The translations under genes were made by a program, and so were the position numbers. 25,560 nucleotides of DNA from the IMG/VR virus record IMGVR_UViG_3300033388_000304, positions 1-25,560 of that record, one strand, 5' to 3'. Numbering within the stretch: position 1 is the first letter of the stretch; each line of letters opens with the position of its first letter. The stretch is from a virus. The notes beneath the pieces are model-generated. The model saw only the letters and a program-made list of their open reading frames with translations. It had not been told where the DNA came from and made no database searches. This document shows positions 7,101 through 15,630 of the stretch, one piece after another.

Positions 7101-10100
7101 TTAACTTGTTGAAGGTCTCTTGCACCACGCTTTCTTTGTTGTACCATTCTACGAGCAGCAGTAAGTTTTTCTTGAACACTTTCACTTGTTCTTGTACCTA
7201 CAGCTCTTTGGAATTCAACCTGAAGCATAGCTTGTTTTGTAGTCAGGCTATTAGTACCATCACCTTCATTAATATATTCAGGTTGTTTCTGTAAGAACTC
7301 TATAGTTTGGTCTGCGATTTGTTGCTCTGTAAGCTTGACCTTTCTTCTCTTGTTACTTTTGATAAGTTTTTGTTCGAAAGCTTTTACTCTTTTAAATAAC
7401 TTGATACCTGCTTCCATACCACCTTTTATGTTGGCGAAAGTTTTTGGTAGGGTGTTAAATAAATCGACATCAATATTCATTAGCTTGTTAACCACGCTTG
7501 CAGGATATCCCTTAACTCTTACCAAATAATCTTTGATAAGTTCATCTCGGAAATTGTATTCAGTTCTACCTTCTACAATTATGTCTACTATTTCTTTTTG
7601 CTCTCTACCTCTAGGAGTATCTGTAATCTTTTCTGTAATGGTTTCAAACAATGGTAGTTTAGATTGAGCAATCATGCTGACAGCATTTGCTTTACCTACT
7701 ACCATCAAGTCTTTGTTTCTATTTTTAAACTCTACTTTGTTTACACCCTTGAGGTCAGTATAAGTTCGTTGGTCTAAAGGTTTACCTTCAATCCTTTTAG
7801 GTTGATAGAACTTGTCATCTTGATATTGTTCTCTTACTCTTTCATTTATTTCTTCGGTCTTCGTCTTGTCACCTATCAAAGTATCAGGCATATAGGGTTG
7901 TAAAGAGTTAGCCACGCTGTACAATCCATCAAATATTACAGCAGAGTTAGCTTCTGAAGGAACTTTACCTACGAAGAAAGGATGTGTAAACCCTTTATCT
8001 TGTACACCATCAACTAATTCCTCGGTGTTTTCAGGTACTACATATGTAAAACCACCTACTACATATCCACCTTTGTTCTCTTTTAAAAACTTCTCTCCTA
8101 ATAAAGCTTTATCTCCAAACTCTAGATTGAAATCTTGAGTGTTGGTTCCGTTCTCTAGCAAAGCTTTTTTATATGCAGGAGTAGACTTGTTAGTTTTTAA
8201 GTTAGGGTTGTCCGGTATAATACCTGTCATATAATATCGTCTTCTGTCAAAGTTTTCATTCTTCATTGCATCAACGAAGTCAGTTTCAGACACAGAGCTT
8301 GGGTCGATAATCATATCTTGCAGTTCCTGAGAAAGTTGTCCACCCATTCTATTGTTCTTATAAGCAGCCATATCTTTAGAAAACTTCTTATAAGCAGCAG
8401 GGTCTTTCTTTTGTAAGTCCTCTAAGGCATCATATAAAAACTCTGCACCATACATGTTTCCATACATAGCATCAGGAGTTTGAATCATTACTGCTACCCC
8501 TACTCTTTCTCCGGCTTTAAATTTCTTTTTAAGTTTATCCATGTTACGAAGAGCTGTACCCTTGTCAAGTGAAGCAAAGCCTACTCCGTTCTCGTTATTA
8601 TCTTTCATTGCTGCATAGCCAAACCCACCATACAATCCTGCATCAGGGTCAAAAGCTGTAGCATCTGAAGTAATTACATATATATTTCCGTTGTGTTGTG
8701 CAGCAAAATCATTCAGGGTTGTAGTGGGCAGGTCAGAAACCATATCTCCTTTAAACACCTTTTGTTCTCTTCCCGGTACCTTCTCAGCTTTAGACTTAGG
8801 GTTAACAGTAGCTGCCGTTCCTTCTGTATACGGCTCGGATTTTTGAAGAGTCTTTAAGTCATTGGTAAATATCTCTTGTCCTGTAGCTACCTTGTCAGCC
8901 AATGTGTTAAGAAGTTCGATAACAGCTACATCATCTTTGCTTACTATTGGACCAATATCTACAAGCTTATCTAAGCCTAATGTTTTTGCTACAGATTTTA
9001 CGAAGTTTAAAATTGCACTTCTAGCAGGTGTATCTAGTTGCTGATATCTTCCTGCCATCATACCAAATAGTTCAGCTAGTCTTTCTTCATTTTGAATGGT
9101 GGCTCCTTGGTCTTTATAAGCTTTGGCAAATGCATCAGCTTTTTTGTACAGCATAGTGTTCTTATCCACACCATTCATAATACCACGAGTTAATTTACTC
9201 ACGGCTGCACCTATATTTTTTTCCCCTAATGTTTGATATAAAGCTGCGTGAAACGCTTCGTGTGCTACGGTAGTTTCATTAGCCTTATTCATATCAATGT
9301 GAATAGTATTGTTATCGAAGTCATAGAACCCTCTACCACTTCTGCCTGTAGCTTTATTGAACTCATCAGAAGATTCATGTAATACTATCTGCGTCTTTAA
9401 AGTGTTAGCTAAAGACTTAGCTGCTCTTACAGCTTTGTTTATAACCTTGTTACGCATAGATACTTGCTCCTTATCTAATGCACCTTCAGGCTTACCCTTT
9501 CTATTAAAGAATAAATTCTCTTGCGTTTGCTCTGTTTCTGTCTCGGTACCAAAAGCTTCTTCAATATCTTGTCTTTCTTCAACAGATATATCACCGTCCT
9601 CATCTAGTTCTTCTGTGGTTTCAACCTGTGTTTTGGTTGTTCCAAACTCAGGTATTCTAGACTCAGCATCTAATGCATCTTGCTGTTCTTTTGCAGCGAT
9701 GGTTGTGATGTCCTCAAGCTGTTGATTTATTTCTTGAATTCTCGCTTGGTCTTTTTTAGTTAGCTCTTTGCTTTTGCCATCAATTTTATTCTCTAGGTTT
9801 TGTTTTTCTAATAACAAGTTTAAAGCTAGTCTTGATTGCTGAACTGTATAATCACTAGGAATTTGTGGCATCAATGCTTCTATCTGATTATAGTTAGCTA
9901 GTAAACCATCGGCACCCTCTTGAGTTAGTGGGTCATTAGGGTCAGCAACTCTTTGTTTTAGATTGGTAACAAAAAACTTTTTGTACTGAGGGTCTTTAAG
10001 CATCTCTTGATACCATGAAAAAGCCTCGTCAGTAACTAGGTCTAAGTCATTAGGGTCGCTTGCCATTGCAGATATAGCAGTTGGAACAGCCATGATTTTC

Positions 10101-12613
10101 CCACCAAGAGCTTCCAAGTAACCTTGATAAACCACCTCACCTAAGAAATCTTGTATTGATTCAGGAGTATAAAACGCAGCATCTTTTCCTTGGAACTTCT
10201 CTCTAATTAAATTATATATATACTCTGAACCTAGTTCAGCTACAGATTGCAAAGCTCCTGTTTCAAATTCTGCTGCAGCACCGGCTGCTAAAATACTACC
10301 ACCTTGAGCAGCCATGATTGAAAGGTCACTCTTTCCTGACTGACGCATCAAGTTTTTTAAATCTTTTCTTATATATTCTGCAAAGGTTCTGCTTGTTGTT
10401 GATTTGTTACTTCTGTTTAATGCTCTACCTACAATACCATTTAACAAACCTTGAGAGTTAATAATGTTTCTAAAACCTAAATCTTCTAATACAGCCGTAG
10501 CAATAGCAACAGGGTAAGCTATTAATCTTTTTTCTCCTTCATCAATGTTGTCAAAGTTTGGATTCTTTGACATCTTTTCTAGTTGTGCCTCATTACTTTG
10601 AGCCAAGAGTCTGATAATACGGCTAGTCTTGTTTACTTTCTGCCTGTTTTTCAACAATTTTTTACCCAACTCAGGACCGTATTTTAAAGTAAGCTCCGTA
10701 GCTTTTTTACCTCCTGTTTTTACTACTCCTATAAAAGCCGGTACAGAATATGCTACCCCATGCATAGCCTTTTGAAAATCATTACCATTATTTTTGTAAG
10801 CTTTTCGTAGCATCTCATCCGGTAAAGTTTCTTGCCCTACATATCTTGATAAAACTTTTCTAAATTGTTCTCTACTTCCTTCTTCTAAATCTCTACCTAT
10901 TATATTGGCTCTACCTGTGTAAATATTTTGATTGAAAGCATCACCCATCGTAGCACTCTTAGCTCTCTCATAAGCACCGATAGATTGCTCTTCGCCATCC
11001 ATTAAAATTTTAACATCACCTTCTCCTACTGCTGATTTACTAAGACCAAATGGGTCACCTGCATATTCTCTAAATGCTTTTTCAGTTGTTTGTTCAATAG
11101 CATTAGATGTATACTCTACGAGGTCTCCTTCAGAATCGCTTGTGATGTTGTCAAATACTACTGCTAAATCTTGTGGTCCTATTTCAAGGAATAAATTTTC
11201 TAATCTTTTTTGGTCTAACGCATCAAGGTCTCCTTTATTTAAAATTTCTTTTATGTCTTGAAGTTCATCAGCATATGCTTCTCCTAATAGATTAACATCA
11301 TCTAGTTTGTAGTTGCCATCTTTGTTTTTTGACAATCTATCTACAGCAAAATCTATATGTTCAAAGAAACCTGTTGAGTCATCTACACCGGGAGCATTAA
11401 AACCTAGCCCTGTTGTCCTCATTAAACTTCTAAATCCTGCAGCTAGTTCTTCAGGTACTGATGCACCTGCACCACCTATACCTTCTAGGAAAGAATTAGA
11501 AAGCCTTTCTAAAAATAACATTCCACCTCTTGCTCCTTGCTTACTTATATTGGTACGCATATCAACATAAGACCCTACCATTTCATCAAACTCTTTACCT
11601 TTTTTAATAAAAGTTTTTTGACGATTCTGTAGATTTTTTCTCACCATATCAAGACGTTCTGTTGCCATCATATAGTTGTTGTAATTGGGGTCGGCAGATA
11701 GTTCTTGAGGAGTTTTTCCTCCAAAAGCATTCCTGTATATTCGGTCAAGTCTAATTTTTTCTGCAGAGTATCCTTTAACATCTTCGGCAAACCTGTCTAC
11801 CTGTGTATTAAATAATGTGTTTAAAGCCTTCAGTTCTTTTTCATTTTGAATTTTGTTTAGCTTGGCTTCTTCTTTTCTAAGACCTGCATTAAAAGCTTTT
11901 TCAGACTCTTCTTTGTTTTCTCTTAAAAATTCTACGAGTTTATTAGCTCTTTTTTTAGCTCCAAACTCTAGACCCTCTACAAAAGGAACTCCGAAAGCAT
12001 CTAATGGCACACTAATTTCTTTATCATTAGACGACCTTACTATCATTCTATCTCCTCCTCCTGTTTCTTCAAAAGTAAAACCATACTGATTGAACTTATA
12101 GTTCATCTCAGGTATAACTACTTCTTCTTCCCTATCACTAGTAAGTTCTTCATCAATAGAGTTGATGCTTGCCTCGAAAGTATTTTGCCCTAAATTTTTA
12201 GAGTAGTCGTCTGCTAAGATTGTTTGTGCAAACGGGTCAGTTGTATCAAACTGAGACTGTGTTATAAAAGATTCCGATGTAATATCGTCTCCGGTTAAAC
12301 CTGAAGGAGATTCCGAAGAAGGTTGAGAGGGGAGGTTCGGATTTTTTTTTTCTCCTGTTTCAAAATTAATACTACCCATTGGGTCAGTTATTACATCCTC
12401 AACTATCTCATCGTTAGAAACAACTGTATCACCGGGACCATATTGAGTAAAGAACTCTTCTTGGCTTTTAGTATACAAGCCCTGATTACTTACAACATCA
12501 AATACTTTTTGTCTGTAAGACTCGTCTTGATATTGTTGTTCAAATTCATCATAAGACTTAGTGTAAAGCCCTTGACTTGTTAATACATTATAAAGCTTTT
12601 GTAGTTTCTCCAT
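4157..12613 (-). CDS. Giant 2818-aa polyvalent ejection (internal virion) protein with zincin-like domain
   Basis: The largest gene, with ATG at 12613. Visible layout: residues 1-60, two tandem repeats of about 31 aa each carrying QGLYTKS; an acidic Ser/Thr linker to about 150; a helical region with hydrophobic stretches near 617-630, 766-785 and 837-850. A metallopeptidase-like domain follows, with H1118-E-A-F-H1122 preceded by a strand and a Thr-rich lead (NETTVA), plus a likely third ligand E1181 in RLAELFG. An unassigned alpha/beta domain spans about 1305-1390 (IYVITSDA, GGFGYA), with another near 1500-1560. A long basic coiled-coil region covers about 1720-2070. The C-terminal part has membrane-type helices at about 2627-2645 and 2658-2682 and a basic tail. 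This mosaic fits phage polyvalent proteins that enter the cell with the DNA, and the gene sits where T7 encodes gp16. Peptidase activity is inferred from the motif alone. Confidence 0.85.
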   Translation of the reverse strand: MEKLQKLYNVLTSQGLYTKSYDEFEQQYQDESYRQKVFDVVSNQGLYTKSQEEFFTQYGPGDTVVSNDEIVEDVITDPMGSINFETGEKKNPNLPSQPSSESPSGLTGDDITSESFITQSQFDTTDPFAQTILADDYSKNLGQNTFEASINSIDEELTSDREEEVVIPEMNYKFNQYGFTFEETGGGDRMIVRSSNDKEISVPLDAFGVPFVEGLEFGAKKRANKLVEFLRENKEESEKAFNAGLRKEEAKLNKIQNEKELKALNTLFNTQVDRFAEDVKGYSAEKIRLDRIYRNAFGGKTPQELSADPNYNNYMMATERLDMVRKNLQNRQKTFIKKGKEFDEMVGSYVDMRTNISKQGARGGMLFLERLSNSFLEGIGGAGASVPEELAAGFRSLMRTTGLGFNAPGVDDSTGFFEHIDFAVDRLSKNKDGNYKLDDVNLLGEAYADELQDIKEILNKGDLDALDQKRLENLFLEIGPQDLAVVFDNITSDSEGDLVEYTSNAIEQTTEKAFREYAGDPFGLSKSAVGEGDVKILMDGEEQSIGAYERAKSATMGDAFNQNIYTGRANIIGRDLEEGSREQFRKVLSRYVGQETLPDEMLRKAYKNNGNDFQKAMHGVAYSVPAFIGVVKTGGKKATELTLKYGPELGKKLLKNRQKVNKTSRIIRLLAQSNEAQLEKMSKNPNFDNIDEGEKRLIAYPVAIATAVLEDLGFRNIINSQGLLNGIVGRALNRSNKSTTSRTFAEYIRKDLKNLMRQSGKSDLSIMAAQGGSILAAGAAAEFETGALQSVAELGSEYIYNLIREKFQGKDAAFYTPESIQDFLGEVVYQGYLEALGGKIMAVPTAISAMASDPNDLDLVTDEAFSWYQEMLKDPQYKKFFVTNLKQRVADPNDPLTQEGADGLLANYNQIEALMPQIPSDYTVQQSRLALNLLLEKQNLENKIDGKSKELTKKDQARIQEINQQLEDITTIAAKEQQDALDAESRIPEFGTTKTQVETTEELDEDGDISVEERQDIEEAFGTETETEQTQENLFFNRKGKPEGALDKEQVSMRNKVINKAVRAAKSLANTLKTQIVLHESSDEFNKATGRSGRGFYDFDNNTIHIDMNKANETTVAHEAFHAALYQTLGEKNIGAAVSKLTRGIMNGVDKNTMLYKKADAFAKAYKDQGATIQNEERLAELFGMMAGRYQQLDTPARSAILNFVKSVAKTLGLDKLVDIGPIVSKDDVAVIELLNTLADKVATGQEIFTNDLKTLQKSEPYTEGTAATVNPKSKAEKVPGREQKVFKGDMVSDLPTTTLNDFAAQHNGNIYVITSDATAFDPDAGLYGGFGYAAMKDNNENGVGFASLDKGTALRNMDKLKKKFKAGERVGVAVMIQTPDAMYGNMYGAEFLYDALEDLQKKDPAAYKKFSKDMAAYKNNRMGGQLSQELQDMIIDPSSVSETDFVDAMKNENFDRRRYYMTGIIPDNPNLKTNKSTPAYKKALLENGTNTQDFNLEFGDKALLGEKFLKENKGGYVVGGFTYVVPENTEELVDGVQDKGFTHPFFVGKVPSEANSAVIFDGLYSVANSLQPYMPDTLIGDKTKTEEINERVREQYQDDKFYQPKRIEGKPLDQRTYTDLKGVNKVEFKNRNKDLMVVGKANAVSMIAQSKLPLFETITEKITDTPRGREQKEIVDIIVEGRTEYNFRDELIKDYLVRVKGYPASVVNKLMNIDVDLFNTLPKTFANIKGGMEAGIKLFKRVKAFEQKLIKSNKRRKVKLTEQQIADQTIEFLQKQPEYINEGDGTNSLTTKQAMLQVEFQRAVGTRTSESVQEKLTAARRMVQQRKRGARDLQQVKASIRNFIRKSLPADIYTRSEVMSLVRKVTNANESNIENIFDEVVEFVNEKNNARLERKIENILNGKYETKQSGRKKAAKISLKIKERIERIKKDRLNKTATAEEIEKENQMLTEEFNKIAGQSITTEGDFDRMVDLQILINLNNSLLMENNDVNKTGALDTALATLEEMIQIGRSELKQQLEDAHNKYNEEASVAYEEVTGDKVDLGDKDTRTEVNLKNQKRLNAKRNKLKNKMNAFLTKLSTSIKKVFNYTEALDGLMDLISKMPGELFGGRLQDLVTAKVDASTRMFKGRMMQQEEVLAKKFEELYGKKWRNKVRSHNKPEVEATYLLDAKAVEDAKKAYEQDPSLENKQNLKQVLSENEVHLSQNEMIYYYNLYKDPANRGSFEATFGENYAQIMEQIESKMDPLAKEFADWQVNEFYPSLYEHYNKTYRALYRTNMPWNRFYSGMIYRNDAQGNPIEQETLDLLSDKSIRGTSVGASSTKVRVQNNLPIRKMNAMNTMATYLRDMEYFAAYGETIRDIHKIFSNKQVREAISAIHGDYVNKLINDMIGKIANKGVRNTAADRLVNFTNNLFIFSKIGLNPTVMIKQLTSMITYANDIGYGNWLKYSLKNIPQIKKTFNEISENSVYMQDRNRQSITRIIESYSEDNMVEFVPNQYWDSYVNFIMYTTKFGDKAAIYLGGMPNYLYYKDQALKRGLSEEQAKQEAILKFEKDTKRTQQSMDLQDRDYFQTSSALARGLNMFLTTPKQYLRKEIQSTRNLYRKLKAWDRNAGKGTLAENIRTFLTYHLVAPSLFQFVALGLPGILRPVRDDDEEDMIRAAILGNLNALFIIGDIVNVAADYIQDKPYAGKRWRNIAPFMTVGRVFELFERAANTKDPEKKALAYEKAIAETISITSLPAEQIRRFVRNMQDLGKEGDIGKDLLRLINYSPYVIEGPKEKKSSKTKSVAEQNAEYNKQQQRLKRQSTNLSKSDVFKPIR

Positions 12614-12672
12614 CCTTCAATTTAATTTAATCAAGGAGACCGCCTCCACTTACTTGCTGTCTTCCTACCTTA
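12614..12672 (-). other. Short intergenic spacer upstream of the giant gene
   Basis: A gap of 59 nt between the 635-aa gene and the giant gene. Read on the minus strand it holds a small imperfect hairpin (GGAG-GCGGT-CTCC) followed by an AT-rich stretch up to the ATG. There is no U-run, so it is not a convincing terminator, and no TAnnTTTG motif. It could modulate translation of the giant protein relative to its neighbours. Confidence 0.3.
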
Positions 12673-14580
12673 CTATCTAAAATAAGCTTGTTGTCCATCT
12701 GCTTCGGCTGCAGTAGTATTTCCTTTAACAAAATTCAATAAGTTGTCTAGAGCTTGTTGCCCACCATCTGTTTCAAAAACAAATGATTGGTCACCTTTCG
12801 TAACTTTGATTCTGTACATAGAAGCTCCTGTTTGCTCAACCTTAAAGCCGAATGGAGATAAAAGAGGAACTAACACTTTCTCAGCAGGGGTTTCCTTCAA
12901 GCTACCATCTGATAATTTCGATGTTAGTACAGCATCATAGTATCTATTAGCTTGCGCTAAAGAAGTTTCAGGAGCTACTGTCCCTGCACCTCCACCTGTT
13001 GGTGTCATAGAACTTAGCTGAATAGTTTTACCTATTATATAGTCATCAGATTTAGGCTCGTTAAACTTATCGTCAGTAATCATTTCTCCCGGACCAAGTT
13101 TTCTTGACTCTTTTCTTCCACCTTCAAACTCAAATATTACATTCTCAGGATTGTCAGGGTCAGATACTACCGATTTAACTACTCCTGTTTGTATACCACC
13201 TGCTAGGTCAACACTATCTGCAATGTTAGATACTCCTGTTAACAATACTGCAGATTCTGCAAATGTATCAAATGGCATCAGATTACCTGCTGAATCAAGT
13301 AATGGTACTTCTTTGGTGTTTCCTTGAGCATCAGTAACAAATATTTTGTTTCCTGATTTCTTAACAGTTTGAGCTCCTAACAGGTCTCTAAAATAAGTTT
13401 CGGCTGCTGCCACCTCTGTAGCATCACCATAATACATGTCACCCAACATGCTAAATGTTTTCTGATTCTTTTTACCTGCTTCTCCTTGAGCTATTTTAGT
13501 AGCTGAATCACCCGGAGTTCTTAATGTTGAGGCTTTGATTTGTTTATCTACTGAGTCGTTAAGTCTTTCTGTGATAGCACCTTTTACTGCAGCTTTTTGT
13601 TCTTCAGTAAATTCAGGTTGACCACCCATATCATTTTCTCGGTTTAAATATATTTCATTAGGCTTTCTTTTGCTAGGGTCAGGCTCATAGGTAAAAGTAT
13701 AAGGAACTTTTTTACCATCCACTTCAACCATTAAGTTTTCATTTGTTAGAATTGAAGTTACATTAAAAGGGTTAGCCATCATTGCATCTGCTGTATAACC
13801 TAGCCACTCTTTATAATTCTTTAATACTTCAGGGTCTCCACTATATTTTCCACCTTGTGAGGTAGTAGTAATCACTTGGTCTAATCCTCCTTCATAACCG
13901 GACATTGATACAGCTAATTCATCAATCATTCCAAGGTCATCGACTGCTGTGTTGATTGCTTTTCTTACATCATAATAATTATAAGTGCCTTTTAGATTAG
14001 CCATTAATTCAGGCACAGTTTGGTAGCTTGATGGGTTAGTATCCATTTTTCCATCCTTCCATAGTCCAATTGAAACCACCCCGTTATTAGGATTTATTAG
14101 TGCTTTTGAATTTCTTAAGTTATATAATCCTTCAGCTTGCTCCATCTTCCATGGCTCTAAAGCTTGAGACCTAGTAGCAGGGTCAGCCGAATTCATTCTT
14201 TCCATCTTAAGTTTGTATGCTTCCTGATAAGCTTCACCCAACTTGAACATCATTTTGTTAGAGTCGTTAAGGTTAGCTCTTACTGTAGCATACTCCCTTG
14301 GATTTAAAAGTCCTTGCTTTAATAGTCTGTCTTGAGTTAACAAAATTTGTTGTGCGTCATTGGCATATGAAGAAACAAATTGGTTACCATCTACATAATC
14401 TCCGGTAGGAGCATTCTGTAGAGTTTCAACCATTTCTCTAGAAGCTTTATCAATCTCAGCTTTTTGGTCTTCTCTAACTTGAGCTTCAGCACTAAGTATA
14501 TCAGTAAACTGCGTAGCTACTGCTGCCCAATTTACCTGACTTGTTGCATCTCTTTTAACGTATCCAAATTTTGTTGCCAT
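12673..14580 (-). CDS. Putative internal virion/ejection protein (T7 gp15-like position)
   Basis: A 635-aa soluble protein with a charged, helical N-terminal third (AEAQVREDQKAEIDKASREM) and a more mixed alpha/beta C-terminal part containing a strand-rich stretch near 560-610 (YRIKVTKGDQSFVFE). No signal peptide, strong membrane segment or catalytic motif is visible. It lies between a gp14-like coiled-coil protein and the giant protein, separated by 9 and 59 nt, so the three form an apparent ejection cassette. In T7 the matching middle gene encodes gp15, an internal core protein that forms the periplasmic tunnel. The role is assigned by position and character, not by recognised sequence similarity. 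Confidence 0.6.
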   Translation of the reverse strand: MATKFGYVKRDATSQVNWAAVATQFTDILSAEAQVREDQKAEIDKASREMVETLQNAPTGDYVDGNQFVSSYANDAQQILLTQDRLLKQGLLNPREYATVRANLNDSNKMMFKLGEAYQEAYKLKMERMNSADPATRSQALEPWKMEQAEGLYNLRNSKALINPNNGVVSIGLWKDGKMDTNPSSYQTVPELMANLKGTYNYYDVRKAINTAVDDLGMIDELAVSMSGYEGGLDQVITTTSQGGKYSGDPEVLKNYKEWLGYTADAMMANPFNVTSILTNENLMVEVDGKKVPYTFTYEPDPSKRKPNEIYLNRENDMGGQPEFTEEQKAAVKGAITERLNDSVDKQIKASTLRTPGDSATKIAQGEAGKKNQKTFSMLGDMYYGDATEVAAAETYFRDLLGAQTVKKSGNKIFVTDAQGNTKEVPLLDSAGNLMPFDTFAESAVLLTGVSNIADSVDLAGGIQTGVVKSVVSDPDNPENVIFEFEGGRKESRKLGPGEMITDDKFNEPKSDDYIIGKTIQLSSMTPTGGGAGTVAPETSLAQANRYYDAVLTSKLSDGSLKETPAEKVLVPLLSPFGFKVEQTGASMYRIKVTKGDQSFVFETDGGQQALDNLLNFVKGNTTAAEADGQQAYFR

Positions 14581-14589
14581 ATTTTTATT

Positions 14590-15630
14590 TTAGCTATTCA
14601 TTAGTAGTTGCAACTCAGCTTGTTCTTCTAGAGTTAATCCTCCACCAAAACTCATTTTATTCATAAGCTCTTTTTTTCTATCAAAAGTAGCCATGTTACC
14701 ATCTTGTGGAACCATTGCAGGGTCGCTAGGAATAACCGGATTAGGAGGTGGTGTACCTTGACCTTGACTTTGATTTTGTGTAAACAATTGTTGGTTTGCA
14801 GATAACCCCATAGCATATTGGTCTTGATATGATTGGTTACCAAATAATAAGTTTCTTTGATTAGTATCTAGACCTCTTTTGAATTGTCTAAACTCTCTGT
14901 TAGACATACCCGGAATGGTACTTAAATCTAAATTAGTAAAGCCCTCACCTGCTTCAGCACCCATACCTGTCTTTACATTACCAATAGCTGCAAACTCATC
15001 AGCAGTTAATTGTGTGTTTCCTAAAGCGGCTTTTTGTAGTGCAGTATTTTGTGCGTATAAAGGAACTAAACTTAAACCTGATTGCAGAGCACTACCTACA
15101 CCTTGCATACCTTGTGCAGTAGCGGCTGCAGCAGCCTTCTCAGCATCAGCAGCAGCTTGTTGAGCTCCTTGTATTTCCCCTAAATCTAATTGTACATTAA
15201 GGTCTCTAAGTCTTGAGTCTTCTTTTGCAACAGCCTGTTCAATAGTTTGTAGTTCTTGACCCATAGCTGCCCTTACTTTTCCTTGAGCTGCGTCAGCCAC
15301 TTGTCCAACTCTACCTGCTGCGGCAGCAGCTCCTCTTTGGTCTCCTTCACGAGCCGCATCTAAAGAGGTAGAAGCACTAACTAATAAAGCTTCTCTTTGT
15401 AATTCATATGGTTCTTTCTTAATAGAAAGTTGCTCCATATAATTTTTGTCTAATCTTTTACGAGCTTTTTGCATCATCATATCTGCCTCAGATTCTGCAT
15501 CTCTCATGTCTCTTTTACTTTTTGCAGCTTGACTAAAAGAGACTCCTGCCTGACCTAAAGCTATAGCTGTTGACCCAATTGCCAACCACCCTGATAATCC
15601 TATTCCTACTGCTGTTGCGACTCCTGCCAT
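14590..15630 (-). CDS. Putative internal virion protein (T7 gp14-like): hydrophobic N-terminus and Ala-rich coiled coil
   Basis: A 346-aa protein with a hydrophobic, Gly/Ala-rich N-terminus (about residues 4-32, VGIGLSGWLAIGSTAIAL). A basic helix (SKRDMRDAESEADMMMQKARKRL) follows, then a long Ala/Gln-rich coiled coil (about 85-185). The C-terminal part is Gln/Asn/Pro-rich and probably disordered. This layout recalls T7 gp14 and P22 gp20/gp7-type ejection proteins, which leave the virion and embed in the host envelope to help DNA cross. Position supports this: it precedes the two larger presumed ejection proteins. The ATG at 15630 lies inside the upstream cupin-like gene (25-nt overlap), implying coupled translation. 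Confidence 0.7.
   Translation of the reverse strand: MAGVATAVGIGLSGWLAIGSTAIALGQAGVSFSQAAKSKRDMRDAESEADMMMQKARKRLDKNYMEQLSIKKEPYELQREALLVSASTSLDAAREGDQRGAAAAAGRVGQVADAAQGKVRAAMGQELQTIEQAVAKEDSRLRDLNVQLDLGEIQGAQQAAADAEKAAAAATAQGMQGVGSALQSGLSLVPLYAQNTALQKAALGNTQLTADEFAAIGNVKTGMGAEAGEGFTNLDLSTIPGMSNREFRQFKRGLDTNQRNLLFGNQSYQDQYAMGLSANQQLFTQNQSQGQGTPPPNPVIPSDPAMVPQDGNMATFDRKKELMNKMSFGGGLTLEEQAELQLLMNS

Noticed and set aside
6807-7529. Three plus-strand frames rich in Phe, Leu and Ser that look membrane-like
   Set aside because: They are complements of the Lys/Glu-rich coiled-coil part of the giant protein; apparent hydrophobicity is an antisense artefact.
9357-9725. A plus-strand 122-codon frame rich in Ser and Cys
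   Set aside because: It lies entirely antisense to the well-supported giant gene; its Ser/Cys/Val-rich composition is what the complement of Asp/Glu/Thr/Ala-rich coding DNA gives.
12614-12672. Hairpin before the giant gene as a terminator
   Set aside because: The stem has only 4 bp and there is no U-run after it.
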